From: Saprospiraceae bacterium UBA6168
GTDB taxonomy: Bacteria > Bacteroidota > Bacteroidia > Chitinophagales > Saprospiraceae
Assembly (NCBI GenBank): GCA_002435785.1
Contig: DIUC01000027.1
Span: 1-43,094, forward strand
DNA length: 43,094 nucleotides
Reading direction: 5' to 3'
Shown here piece by piece: positions 22,349-30,165 of the stretch. The notes beneath the pieces were generated by a model. That model was not told the origin of the DNA. It worked only from the letters and a program-made list of their open reading frames with translations, and did not search any database. Positions within the stretch are counted from its first letter, which is position 1. Each line of letters begins with the position of its first letter. Both the position numbers and the translations under genes were made by a program.

Positions 22349-23740
22349 TTAGCCAAAAATTATCATTCCACCGCCACCACCATCGTTCTTGGGTTGGTAT
22401 TCTTCCTTGACTTCCTTCATCCGCTTGAGGGCCTCATCCTGCCGTTTTTTCTTTTCGGCTTCGAGTTTTTTGCGGAGGTCGTCCTTTATTTTTTTGTCAA
22501 TAAGCTGGATGGGAAGTAGTTCAGGGTCGTCTGGGATGATTAGCAGCACATCCTCGCCTTCGTTTAGGCCATGTTCGATGATGACCTCGTTGTCATTTGT
22601 TTCACCGGTGATAACTTCTTGTTTCACGATTTTGCCATCTTTTTTCTTGAAAACAAATGAAATCGAATCGCTTTGGATGGCTTCCAACGGAACATAAAGT
22701 ACGTCATTGAAAATGTAGGTAAGCACCTCGTTGCTGGTGGTCATGGCCGGGCGGAGTATGGAATCCACCTCGCTCAATTGCACGGTGACCTCAAACACTT
22801 TGGCGTCGTAGCCCTGCAATTGCTCCCCGACATTGGCCACGGTGATGACCTGTCCCGTGTAGTTCCTGTCAGGAAATGCGTCCACCTTGATTTTTACGTT
22901 CTGCCCTTTTTGCACCTTGCTGATGTCCACTTCGTTGACATAAGTTTTTGAAATCATGGTGCTAAGGTCTGGCAGCTCCGCAACGACGGGGTCCCAAGTG
23001 CTGATTTGTGAGCCGGGGCCAACCTTCCCGTTCCAGCTTCGGGCGTAAATGACCATCCCGTCCTTTGGAGCTTTGACCACGAACTGGTTGGAGAGGTCAA
23101 CCAACCGCTGCCTTCGCAGTTCCACTTGGCTCAAAGTTGCGAGTATCTCACTGATTTTTGCCTTTGTTTTGGTCTGGGTAAGCTCATACCTTTTCTCCAA
23201 CTGCTTAAAGTCACGCAAGGATTTCTCCAGGTCAATTTCTGCTTGTTGGATGACCATCCTTGGTTCGTATTTACTTTGTTCTACTTGCAGTCTCTTTTCC
23301 TCCATCGAGAACTTCAGGTTGACCAAATCGTCACGAATGCCCCTCAGTTCTATGGCGGTGTCAATTTTTGCTTGTTCCAACTGTGTTTGCGTCTTGTCAA
23401 TCTCGGTTTGCGCCTCTTTTAGCTTTGTTTCCAATTCAGTGCGGTCGAGTGTTGCCACGTAGTCGCCTGCCTTTAGCACGGTGCCTTCCGGCACCATGTC
23501 GGAGATGGTGGCCTGCCAAATTTGCGCCGACCTCATGCCGCTTGGGCCTTTAATTTCTTCGGAATTTTTGGCTTTAAGCTCACCTGTGGCTGCCACGTAG
23601 ATTTTGAACTCGCCTTTCTTCACCTTGGTGGAAAGGCTCTTGGTTTGCGACTTGCCCTTACCTCCACCGCTGCAGGAAGCAAAAGCCAGCACAGAAAGAA
23701 CGAGGATGATTGAGCAGGAAATTTTGGAAAACGTGGGCAT
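22349..23740 (-). CDS. Efflux periplasmic adaptor lipoprotein (HlyD/MacA type)
   Basis: This 463-aa protein has a lipoprotein signal (lipobox LAFASC, Cys23), a first barrel/lipoyl segment, a long helical hairpin (about residues 120-215, with KLKEAQTEIDKTQTQLEQAK), a second lipoyl half (VVKAPKDGMVIYARSWNG-like) and beta-barrel and membrane-proximal segments (VKIKVDAFPDRNYTGQV, YVPLEAIQSD, GLNEGEDVLL). It is the membrane-fusion partner linking the MacB-like permease and TolC-like channel encoded next. The C-terminus is unusual: a Lys/Glu-rich helix (KKIKDDLRKKLEAEKKKRQDE) then a GGGGGMIIFG tail. It starts the cluster, 30 bp before the permease. Confidence 0.88.
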   Translation of the reverse strand: MPTFSKISCSIILVLSVLAFASCSGGGKGKSQTKSLSTKVKKGEFKIYVAATGELKAKNSEEIKGPSGMRSAQIWQATISDMVPEGTVLKAGDYVATLDRTELETKLKEAQTEIDKTQTQLEQAKIDTAIELRGIRDDLVNLKFSMEEKRLQVEQSKYEPRMVIQQAEIDLEKSLRDFKQLEKRYELTQTKTKAKISEILATLSQVELRRQRLVDLSNQFVVKAPKDGMVIYARSWNGKVGPGSQISTWDPVVAELPDLSTMISKTYVNEVDISKVQKGQNVKIKVDAFPDRNYTGQVITVANVGEQLQGYDAKVFEVTVQLSEVDSILRPAMTTSNEVLTYIFNDVLYVPLEAIQSDSISFVFKKKDGKIVKQEVITGETNDNEVIIEHGLNEGEDVLLIIPDDPELLPIQLIDKKIKDDLRKKLEAEKKKRQDEALKRMKEVKEEYQPKNDGGGGGMIIFG

Positions 23741-23972
23741 GACAAAGATTCAGTTGGTTTGAAGCGAAACGGATGTTTCACAAAAATCGTCTCGCTGATT
23801 CACAGTTTGATAAAAGTGGAAAGGACGCTGTACCCCGTTAAAGGGTTGCCTTGAAATTGGTGTTTGACGAAAAACAATTTCAATTTCTGAGCGCTTAACG
23901 CAGAAGTTGGAAAAAGTATCAAGTGGTTCCAGTCCAGAAAAAAGTCAGCACGACCAGAACCACCTGCACCAA

Positions 23973-24290
23973 CTACGCTTGAGCAGTTGGTGTATTGAAG
24001 TTCATGGTGGGGTAGGGTGGAGTCTCTGGCTCGTGGATGTGCCCGAATTGGGTTTCATACCTTTTTATATTGTCGGCCAATGCCATCATTAGCCGTTTCG
24101 CATGCTGCGGCGTGAGGATGATGCGAGACTTTACCTTTGCTTTTGGGACATTTGGTGCCATCATGATGAAATCGAGCACGAATTCGGAGTGGTTGTGCGA
24201 AATGACGGCGAGGTTGGAATATTGGCCTTCGGCAATGTCTTCTGGAAGTTCGATATTGAGTTGGCCGGGTGCGTTTTTTTTGTCTGACAT
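23973..24290 (-). CDS. DUF3467 family protein
   Basis: This 105-aa protein matches the small conserved DUF3467 family: QLNIELPEDIAEGQYSNLAV near the N-terminus, SEFVLDFIMMAPNVPKAKV in the middle and SRIILTPQHAKRLMMALADNI thereafter. The conserved pattern of short strands and one helix suggests a compact cytoplasmic domain. No biochemical role is established for the family. It is a single gene between the exporter cluster and a methyltransferase on the opposite strand; no terminator was recognised after it. Confidence 0.88.
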   Translation of the reverse strand: MSDKKNAPGQLNIELPEDIAEGQYSNLAVISHNHSEFVLDFIMMAPNVPKAKVKSRIILTPQHAKRLMMALADNIKRYETQFGHIHEPETPPYPTMNFNTPTAQA

Positions 24291-24444
24291 GGAAGATTAA
24301 ATTTTTGGTTACAAATCGTGTGCTATTAAAAAGTCCGGCAATATCTACATATTTGCCGGGAGTGCCAAATCTTGGAACGTTTTCCTGAGGGCAATGGTTT
24401 CGGTCATTCAAAACCCAATTCCTAACAATTTCAAATCAATTACA

Positions 24445-25257
24445 ATGGAAACCCAATGGCAATCCTACTTTGACCAAAACAAAAAAATCTGGAACGACCG
24501 GGTCGAAACCCACCTCAAATCCGACTTTTACGACCAGCCGGGATTCATGGCAGGCAAAAGCTCTTTGACGGAAATAGAAGCAAATGCACTGGGTGATGTG
24601 AGCGGAAAAACCTTGCTTCACCTTCAATGCCATTTTGGCCAGGATACCCTTTCATGGGCCAGGCAAGGCGCAAAGGTCACGGGCATTGATTTTTCGGAAA
24701 ATGCCATTGAGGCGGCCCGTCAAATCAATGCCGAACTTAAACTCGATGCCCGCTTTCTTCAGTCAGATGTCTATGCCCTGCCAGAAGTTTTGGAAGGGCA
24801 GTTTGATATCGTGTATTCCACCTTTGGCGCTATCCCGTGGCTGCCAGACCTCGACAAATGGGCAAGCGTGGTCAACCATTTCCTCAAGCCGGGGGGTATT
24901 TTTTACCTTGCGGAATTTCATCCCACCCTATACGTTTTCAATTTCGACAATCATAAGGTCGAGTACAGTTATTTCACCGAAAAAAATCCTTACGGAGAAG
25001 AAATCAGTGGCACTTATGCCGAACGCCATGCTGGTATCCAGGGGCTTGAATATTTCTGGAACCACAGCATTTCAGAAGTGATGACGCCGCTGTTGAAAAA
25101 TGGATTGAAAGTCGTTGATTTTCAAGAATTTGACTTCTCTCCTTACGATTGTTTCCCAAACATGATTGAACGTGAGCCAAAACGCTTTGTCTGGGGCAAT
25201 TTCGGTGTTCGGTTGCCTCACATTTTTAGCTTGAAAATGGTGAAAGGGGGTGCTTGA
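24445..25257 (+). CDS. Class I SAM-dependent methyltransferase
   Basis: This 270-aa protein has a Rossmann-type methyltransferase core: motif I TLLHLQCHFGQDTLSWA (about residues 53-69), the acidic end of strand 2 in VTGIDFSENAIEAAR, SDVYALPE, FDIVYSTFGAI (motif IV) and LKPGGIFYLAEFHP. The HFGQDT version of motif I is typical of a frequent bacterial methyltransferase group. ATG 24445 (METQWQSYFDQNKKIW) is chosen over an upstream frame start at 24394. It is convergent with the proline-rich gene, only 19 bp apart. The methyl acceptor is unknown. Confidence 0.85.
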   Translation: METQWQSYFDQNKKIWNDRVETHLKSDFYDQPGFMAGKSSLTEIEANALGDVSGKTLLHLQCHFGQDTLSWARQGAKVTGIDFSENAIEAARQINAELKLDARFLQSDVYALPEVLEGQFDIVYSTFGAIPWLPDLDKWASVVNHFLKPGGIFYLAEFHPTLYVFNFDNHKVEYSYFTEKNPYGEEISGTYAERHAGIQGLEYFWNHSISEVMTPLLKNGLKVVDFQEFDFSPYDCFPNMIEREPKRFVWGNFGVRLPHIFSLKMVKGGA

Positions 25258-25276
25258 TTGAACATCCCCATAATTT

Positions 25277-26074
25277 TCAATACCTCCGACGCACGAGTTT
25301 TACAAAGCTCTTCGCCTTTTCTTTCCTTTCCTTTGCCGTCCAATTGTATTTGGTGGCCACATTTCGCACGAGGTAATCCTTGGCCTCATCGTAGTTCCTA
25401 AGCTGATTTAGCGTCGAGACCGTTGCGTCAAAAGCTGCGGCATCACCACCGAAAAGCTCTTTTTGGGTAGAAATCATTTCGTTTATCCCCATTGCCTTTT
25501 TGATGTCCGTGATGGGCAGTTGACTCAGCTTTTCCGAAAGCTCGGTTGCCGACTTGAAGGCAAACAGCTCTTCCAAATCTGGGTCAATGGTGGTCGAGGG
25601 CCTCGGCGCAGGGGCTGGTGGAGGGGTAGGCTCTACTACCTGCACTGGCGGCGGAGGTGGTGCTTTCTCTACAATAACCGCTGCTGGAGGCGGTGGTGGT
25701 GCGACCCTTTCAACGACCACTTCTACAGGCGGTGGCGGGGGTGGTGGCACAGGTGCTGGGGTCGGTTCAACCTTTATCGGCTCCGGTTTTGGCGGCTCAG
25801 GTTGTGGCCTAAGCGGTGGCGGGGGAGGGGATGCAGTTTCTGGTTTGCGGAGCGTGATTCGTGGTGCAGCGGCTTTGGATTCCTCTGGCGCTGCATATTG
25901 TGGGGTCACGGCTGCTGCCACCGTTGGCATTTCAAGAAACGACTCATAAAATTGCTGGATGTAGCTGCGCATCAAGTCCCGCTCAATGCTTGAGACATTG
26001 CGAGGGTCGCTGCTGATGTTTTTGTAGAGTGCGTTGATTTTGTCGAGAAGGCTTTTGCTTTTTTGAAATTCCAT
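25277..26074 (-). CDS. Proline-rich protein of unknown function
   Basis: The 265-aa protein has three parts. Residues 1-50 form a helical N-terminus (LLDKINALYKNIS, IERDLMRSYIQQFYESFLE). Residues about 65-165 are a Pro/Val/Glu/Ala linker with several PPPPP runs. Residues about 165-265 are a helical C-terminal domain (DLEELFAFKSATELSEKLSQ, MGINEMISTQKELFGGDAAAF, and a basic end AKERKEKAKSFVKLVRRRY). There is no signal peptide. The conserved-looking ends joined by a long flexible linker suggest a cytoplasmic scaffold. I recognise no named family; similar proteins with this C-terminal module occur in Bacteroidota as hypotheticals. Confidence 0.75.
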   Translation of the reverse strand: MEFQKSKSLLDKINALYKNISSDPRNVSSIERDLMRSYIQQFYESFLEMPTVAAAVTPQYAAPEESKAAAPRITLRKPETASPPPPPLRPQPEPPKPEPIKVEPTPAPVPPPPPPPVEVVVERVAPPPPPAAVIVEKAPPPPPVQVVEPTPPPAPAPRPSTTIDPDLEELFAFKSATELSEKLSQLPITDIKKAMGINEMISTQKELFGGDAAAFDATVSTLNQLRNYDEAKDYLVRNVATKYNWTAKERKEKAKSFVKLVRRRY

Positions 26075-26495
26075 GCTGAGAATCGAAGTTTGTTTATAGA
26101 TGAATAGGTGACAGGAAAAGCACTGAGGTGTCGGGTAATGTTTTGGTTGTTAATCGTTTACGCTGCTACCTATTTTTCAATTGCACAAATTGGGTGGCTG
26201 GTAAAAACAGCCAAAAAAACTTGGAGCTTCATTTCTTTTGGTAAAAAAATGGGAAACAACTACCTTCGCCATCCCAATCCAGAAATCGAGGCCGAAAGGT
26301 AGGTATTTTTGCTTCATTCGCCCAATAGCCGACCTTTTCGTTTCATGTCTCATTCCCATTGCGTATCCAAAAAAAGGCAGTCAAGGCAAGCACCATTCGT
26401 GCGCAGCTTGTCAATGACGGTGTAAATGCCTGAAAATTTTGCCTCGATGCACCATTTGGCAAGGCAAATTCATGTGCTCAACTTTTTCTTTTTCT
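26075..26495. other. Intergenic region upstream of tdk
   Basis: This 421-bp region separates the divergent proline-rich gene and tdk. I see no convincing gene in it. A plus-strand frame from a GTG at 26108 has one hydrophobic stretch but no supporting context. One promoter candidate is listed separately. Confidence 0.4.
26238..26268 (+). promoter_or_regulatory. Candidate promoter upstream of tdk
   Basis: TTG at 26238-26240, 20 nt, then TACCTTCG at 26261-26268 (7 of 8 of TAnnTTTG, followed by CC). The leader to the tdk start would be about 220 nt, which is long; a second -7-like element, TATTTTTG, is at 26304-26311. Confidence 0.35.
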
Positions 26496-27089
26496 ATGTT
26501 TCTCGAACCACATTACAAAGGTCAGCGCAGCGGTTGGATTGAAGTCATCTGTGGCAGCATGTTCTCCGGCAAAACCGAGGAGTTGATTCGCCGATTGAAA
26601 CGTGCGAAGATTGCCAACCAGAAAGTGGAAATCTTCAAGCCCAAGATTGACACCCGCTATGACGAACTAAAAGTGGTCTCCCACGACGAAAATTTCATTT
26701 TGGCGGTGCCCATTGACCAATCAAAAAAGCTGCTTGAATTGGTGGATGGAGTAGGTGTCGTCGGCATTGACGAGGCACAGTTCTTTGATGCCGACCTGCC
26801 GGAAATTTGCCAACAGCTTGCACTCAATGGAAAACGGGTCATCGTTGCTGGCCTCGACATGGACTTCAAGGGGCGGCCTTTTGGCCCCATGCCCAATCTT
26901 TTGGCAGTGGCGGAGTACATTACCAAGGTACATGCCATCTGCCAGCACTGCGGCAACCTCGCTACCCACTCCTTCCGGTTGGCCAACGAGGGGAAAACAG
27001 TGATGTTGGGCGAAAAGGAAAGTTACGAACCCCGCTGTCGGTCTTGCTATAACATGGGAAACATTCTTAATTTGCAGACTGGAAATTGA
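26496..27089 (+). CDS. tdk: Thymidine kinase
   Basis: This 197-aa type II thymidine kinase phosphorylates thymidine in pyrimidine salvage. It has the P-loop GSMFSGKT (20-27), the Walker B-like GIDEAQFF (Asp92, Glu93), the nucleoside-binding GLDMDFKGRPFGPMP block, and a zinc site with two CxxC pairs (CQHC and CRSC). Length is normal. ATG 26496 (MFLEPHYKGQRSGWIEVICGS) is chosen; an in-frame start at 26439 would add 19 unconserved residues. nadC follows 64 bp downstream on the same strand. Confidence 0.95.
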   Translation: MFLEPHYKGQRSGWIEVICGSMFSGKTEELIRRLKRAKIANQKVEIFKPKIDTRYDELKVVSHDENFILAVPIDQSKKLLELVDGVGVVGIDEAQFFDADLPEICQQLALNGKRVIVAGLDMDFKGRPFGPMPNLLAVAEYITKVHAICQHCGNLATHSFRLANEGKTVMLGEKESYEPRCRSCYNMGNILNLQTGN

Positions 27090-27153
27090 TTGAAATCGGC
27101 TTATAGTATTCACTTTTGAGCAACCCTCAGCTCGCAACTAAAAACAAACACGA

Positions 27154-28011
27154 ATGACATTTGAACCCGAATTTGAGCAACAGCTCAACAATTTTATCCA
27201 AAATGCCCTGCTGGAAGACGCTCCGCAAGGTGATAGGACCTCAATGGCCTGCATCCCCAAAGATGCGAGGTGTACCGCTAATCTATTGGTGAAAGACGCT
27301 GGCATTCTCGCTGGTGTGGAAGTGGCGAGGCGCATTTTCAAGCAGGTGGATCCCTCCGCCGTTTTTACCCCCTTCATTGAAGATGGGACGCATGTTAGCT
27401 ATGGTGACGTGGCTTTCCAATTGGAATGCAACACGCAAGCCCTGCTCCGGGCAGAGCGGGTTGCGCTCAACATCATGCAGCGAATGAGCGGCATAGCCAC
27501 CCTGGCTCACGAGTTCGTGTTTGAGGTGGAAGACCTGCCCGTGAAAATCCTTGACACCCGAAAAACTACGCCATTGATGCGCTTTTTGGAGAAATACGCT
27601 GTCAGGCTCGGCGGTTGCCACAATTATCGGGAGAACCTTTCCGATTGGTTCATGATTAAGGACAACCACATCAAGGCTTGCGGTGGTGTGCGCAATGCCA
27701 TACTCAGGGTGGTTGACTACCAAAAAGAAAATGGCTTGAACCTCGGCGTGACGGTGGAGGTGAAAAACCTCGTCGAGCTTCACCAAGTGCTGGAAACTGG
27801 CAATGTTACCCGCATCATGTTCGACAACTTTGAGCTGCCATTGTTGGCGGAGGCAGTGGCCACAGTCAACAATAGGTTCGATACGGAGGCATCTGGCGGT
27901 GTAAACATTCACTCCGTGCGGAGGATTGCCCTGTCTGGTGTGGAGTATATATCCGTAGGTGCACTGACGCACTCTGCCACCAGCTTGGACTTGAGTTTGA
28001 AGATAAAATAA
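27154..28011 (+). CDS. nadC: Nicotinate-nucleotide pyrophosphorylase (carboxylating)
   Basis: This 285-aa enzyme, quinolinate phosphoribosyltransferase, converts quinolinate and PRPP to nicotinate mononucleotide in NAD synthesis. Family motifs are present: LEDAPQGDRTS near the N-terminus, ERVALNIMQRMSGIAT, the phosphate-binding DTRKTTPLMRFLEKYAV with GGCHNYRENLSDWFMIKDNHI, TVEVKNL, MFDNFEL and SGGVNIHSV. Length matches. nadA and nadB are not in the window. It is probably co-directional with tdk and ends at a clear terminator. Confidence 0.96.
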   Translation: MTFEPEFEQQLNNFIQNALLEDAPQGDRTSMACIPKDARCTANLLVKDAGILAGVEVARRIFKQVDPSAVFTPFIEDGTHVSYGDVAFQLECNTQALLRAERVALNIMQRMSGIATLAHEFVFEVEDLPVKILDTRKTTPLMRFLEKYAVRLGGCHNYRENLSDWFMIKDNHIKACGGVRNAILRVVDYQKENGLNLGVTVEVKNLVELHQVLETGNVTRIMFDNFELPLLAEAVATVNNRFDTEASGGVNIHSVRRIALSGVEYISVGALTHSATSLDLSLKIK

Positions 28012-28031
28012 GGGGCCATGCGGCATCAACG

Positions 28032-28064
28032 AAAAAAGCCATCCGGTACAACCGGATGGCTTTT
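28032..28064. terminator. Terminator after nadC, bidirectional form
   Basis: AGCCATCCGGT and ACCGGATGGCT form a perfect 11-bp stem, flanked by AAAAA on the left and TTTTCTTGTT on the right. It starts about 25 bp after the nadC stop and could also end transcription of the minus-strand micro-ORF. Confidence 0.88.
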
Positions 28065-28123
28065 CTTGTTATAAAACCTAATGGATTAGAGCGTTTTAAC
28101 TTAGTGCTGTTCGCAGAATCATT

Positions 28124-28228
28124 TCATCCCATTGGGTAGCTTTTGAATACCATTGTGAAGAAAATGATGGTGCTGATAACCAATAGCCATAGCCTTACAT
28201 CCTTGAGGATGGTCTCATGTTTGTTCAT
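28124..28228 (-). CDS. 34-aa putative single-pass membrane micro-protein
   Basis: The minus strand reads ATG at 28228 to TGA at 28124-28126 and encodes a 34-residue peptide: a charged start (MNKHETILKDVR), a continuous hydrophobic segment of about 18 residues (LWLLVISTIIFFTMVF) and a short polar end (KSYPMG). The start is preceded by an A-rich stretch, as is frequent at Bacteroidota translation starts, and by the pyrD terminator. Downstream lies the bidirectional nadC terminator. It has the size and shape of known small membrane proteins, but no homologue can be named and coding status rests on composition and context only. Confidence 0.5.
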   Translation of the reverse strand: MNKHETILKDVRLWLLVISTIIFFTMVFKSYPMG

Positions 28229-28253
28229 TTTTTTTGTTTTTTTTGTTTTTTGT

Positions 28254-28282
28254 TAAAAAAATCCGGGCCTCGCTGGGGAGGC
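28254..28282 (-). terminator. Candidate terminator of pyrD
   Basis: On the minus strand GCCTC and GAGGC arms enclose CCCAGC (28267-28282), followed by CCGGA and a T-run (28254-28261). It lies about 126 bp after the pyrD stop and 25 bp before the micro-ORF start, so it could instead act as an attenuator for that ORF. Confidence 0.5.
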
Positions 28283-28408
28283 AAATCAAATCATGTCGTA
28301 AATGAAAGGGATAGGAATTTTTTTCGTGATGTTATTTCAAGCTTGTCAAATAAGATGCCAACAGGATTTTTGATAATTTGTTTTTGGGCCTAAAACGCCT
28401 GTAAATAC

Positions 28409-29449
28409 TCAATTTTTGCCTCGCAAAATAATTTGGTTTATCCTTTTTACCAAGCTTGGCCCTTCGTAAACCAGTCCGGTGTATACCTGCACCAGCGCTG
28501 CTCCAGCACGGATTTTTTCGATTGCATCTTCAGGAGATGTGATACCTCCAACCCCGATAATGGTCAGTTTCCCGCCTGATTTTTGGTGGAGGTAGCGGAT
28601 TACCTCCGTTGAACGGCCCCTGACCGGTTTGCCGCTCAAGCCGCCAGCGCCAATATTATCCAGTTCTGCATCATTGGTCTTCAACCCAATGCGGGAAATG
28701 GTCGTGTTCGTGGCAATGACGCCATCCAAATTCGTTGCTTGCGCAATGTCGAGGATGTCGTCGAGCTGGCCGTCTGTCAAGTCAGGAGCGATTTTTAGTA
28801 GGAGCGGCTTGGGGTTCGGCTTTTGGCGGTTCAAGTTTTGGAGTGCAGTGAGGAGTGCAGTCAGCGGTGCTTTTTCCTGCAAATCCCTGAGGTTGGGCGT
28901 GTTTGGCGAGCTCACATTTACCACGAAATAATCCACATAAGGAAACAGCGCTTCAAAGCAGATGGCATAGTCCTGCTCTGCTTGTTCATTAGGCGTCGCT
29001 TTGTTTTTGCCGATGTTCCCCCCGACAATCAGGCTGCCGGGCCTACGGTTTTTCAGACGGGAAACCAAGGCATCCACCCCTTCGTTGTTGAACCCCATGC
29101 GGTTGATGAGTGCCTCGTCATCTGGCAATCGGAATAGCCGTGGCAGCGGGTTGCCCGGCTGGCCGAGGGGCGTCACCGTGCCGATTTCAATGAAACCAAA
29201 ACCCAATGCCGACATGGCCTCGTAATGTTTGCCATCCTTGTCGAAACCAGCCGCCAACCCCACTGGGTTCGGGAACGTCAGGCCGAAAACACGCCGCTCC
29301 AGCCGCTTGTCCCTCACCGAAAAACTGCGCCGAAAAAGCCAACCCACCCCCGGAATGGCTAAGGTCGCTTTCAACAAAAACAAGGTGATATGGTGCGCTT
29401 TTTCTGGTGAAAAAAGGAAAAAGATGGGCTTAATAATCAGTTTGTACAC
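28409..29449 (-). CDS. pyrD: Dihydroorotate dehydrogenase (quinone), class 2
   Basis: This membrane-associated flavoenzyme oxidises dihydroorotate to orotate in pyrimidine synthesis. It has the class 2 N-terminal membrane-binding helices (IIKPIFFLFSPEKAHHIT), then LTFPNPVGLAAGFDKDG, GFIEIGTVTPLGQPGNPLPRLFRL, NRMGFNNEG, VVNVSSPNTPNLRDLQ with the catalytic Ser of class 2 enzymes, KIAPDLTD, TNTTISR, GGLSGKP and GVGGITSPEDA. The GTG at 29449 (then YKLIIKP) gives the usual start and 346 residues; a TTG at 29494 would add 15 low-complexity residues from the near-repeat GATATTGGG. It follows cdd by 89 bp on the same strand. Confidence 0.95.
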   Translation of the reverse strand: MYKLIIKPIFFLFSPEKAHHITLFLLKATLAIPGVGWLFRRSFSVRDKRLERRVFGLTFPNPVGLAAGFDKDGKHYEAMSALGFGFIEIGTVTPLGQPGNPLPRLFRLPDDEALINRMGFNNEGVDALVSRLKNRRPGSLIVGGNIGKNKATPNEQAEQDYAICFEALFPYVDYFVVNVSSPNTPNLRDLQEKAPLTALLTALQNLNRQKPNPKPLLLKIAPDLTDGQLDDILDIAQATNLDGVIATNTTISRIGLKTNDAELDNIGAGGLSGKPVRGRSTEVIRYLHQKSGGKLTIIGVGGITSPEDAIEKIRAGAALVQVYTGLVYEGPSLVKRINQIILRGKN

Positions 29450-29538
29450 TGGGTGAGATATTGGGATATTAGATATTGGGGTATTGGCTGGCAACCTTTT
29501 TCCATTGAAAAAACAACCATCCCGCCACCCCCGTTTTT

Positions 29539-30021
29539 TTAAAGAAACGTTTTGTCAAATGCCAATGGCAGCAAGTCCAACCCCTTTTCAAAAATGAAAA
29601 CTGGCCCAACTTCGCCCTGCAAAATTACACGGATTGGTTGGTTGTTCTTCACTTCCGTTTCACAAATCACTTGCCGACAAGCGCCGCAGGGCAAGCCCGG
29701 TCGGTCAATCACCTGATTGGGGTTCCGCACGGCAATAGCCAGCGCTAACGGGGCGACCCCAGGATGTAGGTTCGCTGCTGTGGTAATCACGGTCTGCTCG
29801 GCGCAAATGCAAAGTGGGTAGCTGGCATTTTCGTAGTTGCTGCCACCTAACAGTTGCCCATTGCGCAGCAAAACCGCCGCCCCTACCTTGAAGTTGGAGT
29901 AGGGCGAGTAGGAGTTTTCGAGGGATTTTTTGGCCAAAAACAGCAGTTGACGGTCGCCTTCGGACAATGCCTCCTGCGAGTCGTAGCTGGTGTAATCAAT
30001 TTGAATCGTTTGCCTTTTCAT
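29539..30021 (-). CDS. cdd: Cytidine deaminase
   Basis: This 160-aa enzyme deaminates cytidine and deoxycytidine to uridines in pyrimidine salvage. It carries the short tetrameric-type core: SPYSNFKVGAAVL, NYENASYPLCICAEQ with zinc ligand Cys73 and catalytic Glu75, and GLPCGACRQVI with zinc ligands Cys112 and Cys115. Length is normal. Gene order cdd then pyrD on the minus strand suggests a small pyrimidine operon. The start codon ATG at 30021 faces the divergent saccharopine dehydrogenase-like gene. Confidence 0.94.
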   Translation of the reverse strand: MKRQTIQIDYTSYDSQEALSEGDRQLLFLAKKSLENSYSPYSNFKVGAAVLLRNGQLLGGSNYENASYPLCICAEQTVITTAANLHPGVAPLALAIAVRNPNQVIDRPGLPCGACRQVICETEVKNNQPIRVILQGEVGPVFIFEKGLDLLPLAFDKTFL

Positions 30022-30043
30022 AAAATCAGGGTTGTCTTTCGGT

Positions 30044-30051
30044 CAAACTTA
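30044..30051 (-). promoter_or_regulatory. Candidate -7 element for cdd-pyrD
   Basis: TAAGTTTG on the minus strand matches TAnnTTTG, about 22 bp before the cdd start. No upstream TTG is at the usual distance, so support is weak. Confidence 0.3.
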
Positions 30052-30109
30052 CGTGGAATTGCTGAAAAGGTGCGAAACTGGGCAAAAACCGCTGTGTTTT
30101 TCGCTTTGC

Positions 30110-30137
30110 GGTGAATTTTGGCGAATGTCTATCTTGC
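30110..30137 (+). promoter_or_regulatory. Candidate promoter of the saccharopine dehydrogenase-like gene
   Basis: A TTG near 30106-30108, about 21 nt, then TATCTTGCGGCC from 30130. It resembles the Bacteroidota element TAnnTTTGC with one T missing, and is placed about 30 bp before the ATG at 30166. Confidence 0.3.
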
Positions 30138-30165
30138 GGCCTTTTTTTAAACTACCGCTTTAAAG

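Larger units (their letters stand above)
28012..28408. other. Region between nadC and pyrD: two terminators and a micro-ORF
   Basis: This 397-bp convergent region is explained by the nadC terminator (28032-28064), a 34-codon membrane micro-ORF on the minus strand (28124-28228) and a pyrD terminator (28254-28282). The remaining 126 bp next to pyrD show nothing I can name. Confidence 0.6.

Noticed and set aside
24332..24356. CCGGCAA/TTGCCGG hairpin before the methyltransferase gene
   Set aside because: No gene end on the strand that has a T-run after it; too weak to call a terminator or attenuator.
26108..26302. 64-codon frame with a hydrophobic segment upstream of tdk
   Set aside because: GTG start, low-quality composition, overlaps the promoter candidate region and has no neighbour support; kept as intergenic.
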